From assembly GCA_050874385.1 (NCBI GenBank), contig JBNMKO010000141.1, forward strand, positions 1-6,531: a stretch of 6,531 bases of DNA, read 5' to 3'. The notes beneath the pieces are model-generated. The model searched no databases. It had not been told where the DNA came from and saw only the letters and a list, made by a program, of their open reading frames with translations. Positions 6,104 through 6,531 of the stretch are shown one piece after another (position 1 is the first letter of the stretch; the number at the start of each line of letters is the position of its first letter). Origin of the DNA: CAG-882 sp050874385. Lineage in GTDB: Bacteria; Bacillota; Clostridia; Lachnospirales; Lachnospiraceae. The translations under genes were made by a program, and so were the position numbers.

Positions 6104-6531
6104 AGTCTTTGAAGAAAATGCTCTCTATGTTTGACGCAAAACAAAAGCTGAAACTTTTTGGAATGTCGATGATAATTCTCGGCGGGGCAGGTATGGAGCT
6201 TATCGCACTCTATGCTTTTAACAATTTTATCGAGGCCATTATGCTTCCTGACAGCTATATGGACAATGCGTTCATCGCAATGATGTGCAATACATTTGGG
6301 CTGTCCGGCTACAGAACTGTCGTCATATTCTGTTCAGCGTTTATAGTTGTCGCCTATGTCGTAAAGACCGGCTACATAATTATGCAGAACAATATTATGT
6401 ACAAGTTTATCTATTTTGGACACAAGGAGCTCTCGTGTATGGTTATGAACAGCTACCTTGAGCAGGACTATTTTTTCCATGTGAAGAATAACAGCGCCGA
6501 CCTCATAAGAAATGTATACAATGACACGAAC
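6100..6531 (+). CDS. ABC transporter permease/ATP-binding protein, N-terminal part (PglK/MsbA-like), 3'-truncated
   Basis: The frame opens at ATG 6100, sharing ATGA with the fucosyltransferase stop, and stays open for 144 codons to the right edge. GAGG at 6089-6092 serves as ribosome site. The visible part resembles the start of an exporter transmembrane domain: a basic amphipathic start (MKSLKKMLSMFDAKQKLK), a first membrane helix at about 19-43, an external loop and a second helix at about 71-95. The segment YLEQDYFFHVKNNSADLIRNVYND (119-142) matches the intracellular-loop pattern 'YL..pY.f....nsa.li..i..' seen in PglK-type oligosaccharide flippases. The ATP-binding domain would lie beyond the window. 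By position it should export or flip the fucosylated lipid-linked glycan; a lipid or peptide exporter is possible but less likely here. Confidence 0.8.
   Translation, partial: MKSLKKMLSMFDAKQKLKLFGMSMIILGGAGMELIALYAFNNFIEAIMLPDSYMDNAFIAMMCNTFGLSGYRTVVIFCSAFIVVAYVVKTGYIIMQNNIMYKFIYFGHKELSCMVMNSYLEQDYFFHVKNNSADLIRNVYNDTN

Overview
The window reads as chromosomal DNA of a spore-forming Clostridia-type Firmicute. A gut Lachnospiraceae member (Roseburia/Butyrivibrio/Eubacterium-like) is my best guess. It suggests this through a sigK-type sporulation sigma factor, Firmicute-style Shine-Dalgarno sites, a YrrO/TrhP-type U32 protein, moderate GC and frequent AGA/AGG/ATA codons. This placement is inference; there is no rRNA or other taxonomic marker here. 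All genes are on the + strand, and both end genes run off the window.

Left part (1-1898): the 3' portion of a peptidase-U32 family gene, probably a tRNA wobble-uridine hydroxylation protein, closed by a strong intrinsic terminator. A 116-bp gap follows, then a complete sigma factor best matched to SigK. The gap holds a candidate mother-cell promoter: a SigE-like -10 and a full match to the SpoIIID consensus. The SigK protein has no N-terminal pro-sequence and its gene is not interrupted.

Middle (1898-2071): no terminator is visible after sigK. Five bases past its stop codon lies a near-ideal SigA promoter (TTGCTC, 17 bp, TGCTATAAT). Its predicted transcript has a leader of about 135 nt that can fold into a long imperfect hairpin starting at the predicted 5' end.

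Right part (2072-6531): a tightly packed surface-glycan operon. It encodes a WecG/TagA/CpsF (GT26) transferase, a polytopic Wzy-like polymerase, a GT4 transferase (TTG start), a GT11 alpha-1,2-fucosyltransferase, and the N-terminal part of a PglK/MsbA-like ABC exporter that starts inside the preceding stop codon. Together they suggest stepwise assembly of a fucosylated repeat unit on undecaprenyl diphosphate, followed by flipping and polymerisation. The initiating phosphoglycosyltransferase and the rest of the cluster must lie outside the window.

No RNA genes, CRISPR arrays, insertion sequences or attachment sites were seen. The most interesting points are the pro-less SigK, its candidate SigE/SpoIIID control region, the direct abutment of sigK to the glycan operon, the structured leader, and the pairing of a Wzy-like polymerase with an ABC-type exporter. 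None is proof of a new system.
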